Assembly (NCBI GenBank): GCA_028554795.2
Contig: CM068827.1
Span: 142,129,251 to 142,193,250, forward strand
Direction of reading: 5' to 3'
Origin: Sinohyriopsis cumingii
Taxonomy: Eukaryota; Mollusca; Bivalvia; Unionida; Unionidae
DNA: 64,000 bases
Under the pieces are notes generated by a model that had not been told where the DNA came from, did not search any database, and saw only the letters and a program-made list of their open reading frames with translations. Shown one piece after another: positions 59,581-64,000 of the stretch (position 1 is the first letter of the stretch; the number at the start of each line of letters is the position of its first letter). Made by a program: the position numbers and the translations under genes.

Positions 59581-61422
59581 GCATGGATAAAAAGATGGAT
59601 TTGTTTCATTAAGGATCAATCTTTAAAAGGTTCAACAGATAAAAGATGCCAGTTGCGGGGTGGGGGGGGAGGGGGAAGGAGGGCATTTTTCTGTAGAAAT
59701 TCAACAGCATCTATCATAACATGTCCAATTTTCTTTGAAGATTGTATATTTGCTGACCATGTATTTGATTCTAAATTCTTGGAATCGATTTCTCACTTGA
59801 AATCAAATAAATTCAGATGAGATTCTTTACTTGTGCTGATCCGATCTTTGTGCAAATTAAATACAGACTGGCCCAAAGTGAAGGTAGAAGCAATTTTCTT
59901 TGGCATTAACCCCAGTATGCATTTTGGGCCAACCACTTAATTTTTCTAGGGAGGAGGGGGTTGGGCTTTCCATCTGAACCAGTATCCTCCCACCCATCCA
60001 AAATAAAATGTTTGGTTCCTTAAAATATTGACAGATTATGGTAAGACACCATAAAATTTTAGTGTGTACAACAGAGAAATCACTGTTACACTGAACTACA
60101 TTCTCAAAAATTTATAAAAGGCTTTATGGATCTTAAACATGGTAAATTATTAGAGTACCAATATAAAAAGTGTTTAAATTTGTATTTCTTCAACAATTTC
60201 AACATCAAGAAATAAAACAATTTGTCTTTCTTAAAACTGCAACTAACATAAAAGAAGCAAGTTTTTCAGCACCTCAAATATTGCAATAATCTATAATGGA
60301 AATCATAAATAACAGTACATTATGCCATGGAAAAATTACATTTTGATTGAGGTTTATATTTTCACACATATTTAAGAAGAATATACTGGCGCCTGATATC
60401 ACAAGCACCAGGCTCTGTAAACACTGACTATACAAATTAGAAAGTGTCTGGAGCATGGAGCTGCATCTAAAAACTCATTACCTGGGATTACTCTAATGCA
60501 AAACATAATTGCAGAAATTGTTCCTGCAATCTTAGCAGTGAGGCAGAGTATTATCAACAATAACATTAGTGGTGTTTAATTTTTACACAGAACATATGGT
60601 CCACACAGATTCACTTGCCTGTACCTTCTGTTGCATGGAACAGTGTCTGGTTGGCAATTATCAAAATTCAAAATACACTAATGCTGTACCATATTTTATG
60701 TCATGAAGTATCTACACACCAGACCCTCTGTAAACAGACTTCCTTTATGCAGACTGGCAATATAATTTAGGGGTACATAATTTAACTTTTTGAGGGATGC
60801 AGGAAAAAAAGGATCAGGGATATCTAGGGAAAACACCCTTCCAAATCTCAAAAAAGCTGAAAAATATTCTTGCTCTGATTTATAACAAACATAGCCTGTT
60901 ATATCCACTACCCAGTATATCATTAGGAAAATGATCGATCATGGAGTAAATTAAAAAAATATCCCATGCACCCCTCCACCTTCTGAAAGTTGCATGGTCG
61001 GTCCATTACCAACATATATTGTAACAATCCGTGGCAACAATCATCTAAGATGTCTGTACTGAAATTTCCTTGCTTTTTTCATTATTGCAGAAAAACAAAA
61101 ATACATCATCAACAACATGATCTAAGTAATCTCTGAATAAAGTGCCCATTTTATTAATCAATAAGTGACTCTCTTTAAAAGAGAAACTTTGATTGGCTCA
61201 TTTAAACAGCATGAAATCATGCTGGGTCACAAAGGCAAGAAAAATTTACTCATGCTTGCAGTGATTGGTCAAACTGGTTTATGTATGTTCATAACAAACA
61301 AGGAAATATCCACAAAGGCATCCATGGGTAATAAAGTAGTGTAGGGATTACGAAATGTGGCTTGCAACAATGACCCACAAATAGACCATTCTAACCCTAA
61401 TCAAACAATGAGCAATCTAAGA
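59581..61422. other. Mostly unrecognised; one G-rich tract
   Basis: 59654-59690 is a G-rich run ('ggggtggggggggagggggaa') with quadruplex potential. The rest shows no exon or repeat family. The 75-codon minus frame at 60696-60923 is unassigned. Confidence 0.4.
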
Positions 61423-61606
61423 CAGAGTGGTCTAACTACAGGCCCGCAGGTAATATTTTTGTGGCCCAGGCTCATACGAAAGGTCAGTGCTATGTATATG
61501 TGTGTGTGTGTGTGTGTGTGTCTGTCTGTTTGTATGTATGTATGGCCCATGAACTTTAAATTTTTGGTCAATGTAGCCCACAGTGAACAAAATGTTGGAC
61601 CACCTG
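61423..61606. mobile_element. hAT-type MITE, 184 bp, with perfect 8 bp target duplication
   Basis: Left terminus CAGAGTGGTCTAACTACAGG, right terminus (reverse complement) CAGGTGGTCCAACATTTTGT. It is flanked on both sides by ATCTAAGA (61415-61422 and 61607-61614), the 8 bp duplication expected of hAT transposition. The interior holds a (TG)n run at 61500-61520 and 'gcccg'/'ggccca' motifs typical of hAT MITE ends. No coding capacity. Confidence 0.92.
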
Positions 61607-61614
61607 ATCTAAGA

Positions 61615-62529
61615 GATCAAAATATGCAAAGAAATATGTCTAATAATGAAAAGTGTATCCTATTTCTATATGTCTGCTTGTGTCCCAACAAGCGTAATGA
61701 AATAATTGTCCCTTTGGTTTTGAATGTCCGACAAACAGTTTAAAACAAAATATATAAGGTTTGGTAAAATCTCCGTAAAGAAGTGCTGTGCAAATTGTAA
61801 CAGATCTAAATTAACTTTAATTTGTGGCACAGTGGAATGAAATCCCACACACTTACCCACTACTCATGTCCTTCAAGGATTCTTGGCTACAGCACTACAG
61901 TACATGCAGTTCAAATATTCCTAGTTTGACAGTACCCTATATGTGGATATATATGGTAATGAGTGGTCCCAGTAGCCCTTGCTGTCTCATTTATCAGGGA
62001 TTTATGAGCAAATACAATCTCTCCTCCCACTTTCAGATCAGCAGTCTGCCTCAATAAATCTCTGGCTAACAGGCTAATCATAGTAACTAATCAGCCCTAA
62101 TTAGTGTATATTTAACAGGTGCTTCATACTTTCACTCTCAACCCTTACAGGATGCTATAATACCACTACAGCCATCAGTAGTACAATGAAAAGAAAAATG
62201 TCTACCAAAAACACTAAAAATTATATCTGATCGCTGAAATCAATATATATGATTTTGAAAGGTCAGATTTTTAAAATGTTTTCAAGGTTGTACCAGATGC
62301 TTGATACAAACAGCTAACATGTTGGAGCAGTGAGTATGAGAAACAAAATTTACTGGATAAGTTTGTTACTAACATCAGATGGGGCAAAGCCTACAAATGC
62401 ACGAGTAGCTGACTGACTTCTGGTGATATCGTGTACAAGCTGATTGAGAGTGCACATCACTATGGGGATTGCTTGTTTATTTCATGTCACTGGATTGGTT
62501 TCAAAGTAGTTCAATATACTACAACCATA
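61615..62529. other. Nothing recognised
   Basis: AT-rich; short frames only. Confidence 0.4.
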
Positions 62530-62592
62530 TCACTCTTATAAGTCGGGTCTGTGCAGCTTGCAGTTGGACTCAACCTATAAGCAAGTACATAT
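62530..62592 (+). repeat. End fragment of MITE family E
   Basis: 'gggtctgtgcagcttgcagt' and 'caacctataagcaagtacat' match one terminus of the family. Confidence 0.6.
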
Positions 62593-64000
62593 GATATGTA
62601 ATTGGAAATTAATGACTGATGCTTCTTTGTTATTTTTTCCCATTGCTCAACTATTTTCAGTTTTCAAAATGATACAAACTTATCAAAGAATGGAAAATGT
62701 AGATGCTAATAAATTATGTAGCCTTGTGAGTGGTACTTTACACTGCTTAAGCTCCACTTCTGTAAGTTCATACATAACTATATACATTAAAAATGTTTGC
62801 TATATGTAATTCTGTAGTAATACAAGAGCAACAACAAGATATTGGAACAAAAGTACCTGTGCTAGATGGATGCATAAAAACAAAAGTTATTACATATCAC
62901 TGCCTTGAATGAGAATGTTTAAACCATCTGTATTCCAAATTACTGGAAAGTTTGTGAACAGTCTCTCTGAAGTCAGATTTTACTCCATTTATAAAACACA
63001 AAGCATGCTTAATTCAACTGTCAGAATAGTGTTGATTCATTTTTTAAGGTGATTCAGGAAGCAATAAGCAATCAGGAAAGCAACCAGAGCTCAGCAAAAA
63101 TAAGTTTCAGAACTGGAAGACAGAGTTTTACTTTGTGTAACGCCGAGATGGGCAAGGGGAGGGAACTTTTAATTCTTTGCACATACTGCAAGACAACATA
63201 TCAAGCCAAGTCATTATGGACTGTACGATGTTCATCAAAATAGAGCAACACCTGTACGATGGAGTGTACGATGTTCATCACCTGTTACGTAACATATTTA
63301 ACATGCTGAATTCAACAGTACTTCTCTTTATTATTACTCATTACCTTAATCTTGTTAAAATATTAACCATTAACTGCCACTTGCTTTTCATGATGACTTT
63401 AGCCATGAAATAGATTGACTCTGTGTCAATAAAGCATTAAGACTTTAACTGTACAGAGGCCTTTGTTACTGCTGTTATTACCTGTAAAGCCCCCAACAAA
63501 CCTGAAAATATTATGTCCCCTCCCTCATTCCCCCCAATGAAATGGTCAGTCATAATTGTGATGTATGTTCATTTTTCTATAGAGACATACATAGCTTGTG
63601 GAAAAACTCAAACTGCAGCAAACACAGTTCTGACAATGCTAACATTATGGTTGTCAAGAACAACCCAGTTCTGACCAGGATTCACTCAGATGATCCAGCA
63701 GGAAAGTTTTAATAACAGTACCGTCCAGTCTCTCGTGAGTGCAAAGATGAACACTAGGACACTTGCATTACCTTCAAAGCCCCTACTGAACTTATGAAAG
63801 TAGCAAAGACTGCAACTAATTAAGCCTATATTTTGCCATTCAGTGGATTTAAAAGACTTAAACTTGGTGCATGTTTTTATTTAATGTAAGAGTGGTTTTA
63901 ATTAATTCAGTCTTGGCACACGTGTATGGTGATGATATCTGATAGTGCTAAATCTACCAACTATTTCTTTCTAAGTATATGAAATGCTTTGAATAAAACA
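62593..64000. other. Nothing recognised
   Basis: A short duplication 'gtacgatgttcatca' occurs at about 63224 and 63264. No exon or known element was found up to the right edge. Confidence 0.4.

Noticed and set aside
60477-60540. Minus-strand open stretch ending at 'cccag|gtaatg'
   Set aside because: The encoded peptide (AGTISAIMFCIRVIP) resembles no DOCK segment or other family; likely chance.
63600-63700. Similarity of 'acccagttctgacca' near the right edge to the first bases of the window
   Set aside because: Only about 15 bases match; too short to suggest a duplicated edge or circularity.

Overview
This is AT-rich animal nuclear DNA, almost all of it intron and repeat. Several things suggest an invertebrate, most likely a bivalve or other mollusc: exons with GT/AG splice sites, tRNA-headed SINEs with CAA tails, many minisatellites, and degenerate 130-200 bp tandem families with 'tgaccttgacc' or 'gggccataactccag'-like cores. 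The lineage is my inference. No rRNA gene, intact tRNA gene, CRISPR array or bacterial-style operon is visible.

One host gene is firmly supported. Two exons of a DOCK-family Rho/Rac guanine-nucleotide exchange factor, closest to DOCK3/DOCK4, lie on the minus strand at 26558-26656 and 118-357. The transcript runs from high to low coordinates. Both exons are open, have good splice sites and match adjacent parts of the family just before and at the start of the DHR-2 catalytic region. A short linking exon of roughly 60 nt should lie between them and was not found. The ~26 kb between them is therefore intron. The DNA above 26656 is probably upstream intron, since no further exon was recognised there.

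The first 27 kb is dominated by tandem arrays inside the DOCK intron: 34 bp (2089-2936), 40 bp (7592-9908), 33 bp (13552-13688), 44 bp (13702-15490) and 54 bp (17866-19150) units. Among them lie two decayed piggyBac-like transposase copies, four SINE families (A-D here), a long foldback element (25962-26414) and one of two inverted copies of an unclassified 1.2-1.9 kb element (20461-21625; the other is at 32979-34895).

From 27 kb to 64 kb the content is degenerate tandem families, further SINEs, a broken hAT transposase C-terminus (30538-30730), a broken L2/CR1-like LINE endonuclease (47030-47775) and several non-autonomous DNA transposons. The best bounded are a TTAA-flanked element at 37035-37643 and a 184 bp hAT-type element with a perfect 8 bp target duplication at 61423-61606. 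A 24 bp array fills 41304-42022.

Many long open frames here, up to 313 codons, are artefacts of satellite units that lack stop codons. I do not see an undescribed gene system. The most interesting material is how repeats arise: a SINE whose own internal segment has become a 25-copy minisatellite, a 40 bp satellite with recent 320 bp block duplication, and MITE families whose boundaries can be read directly.
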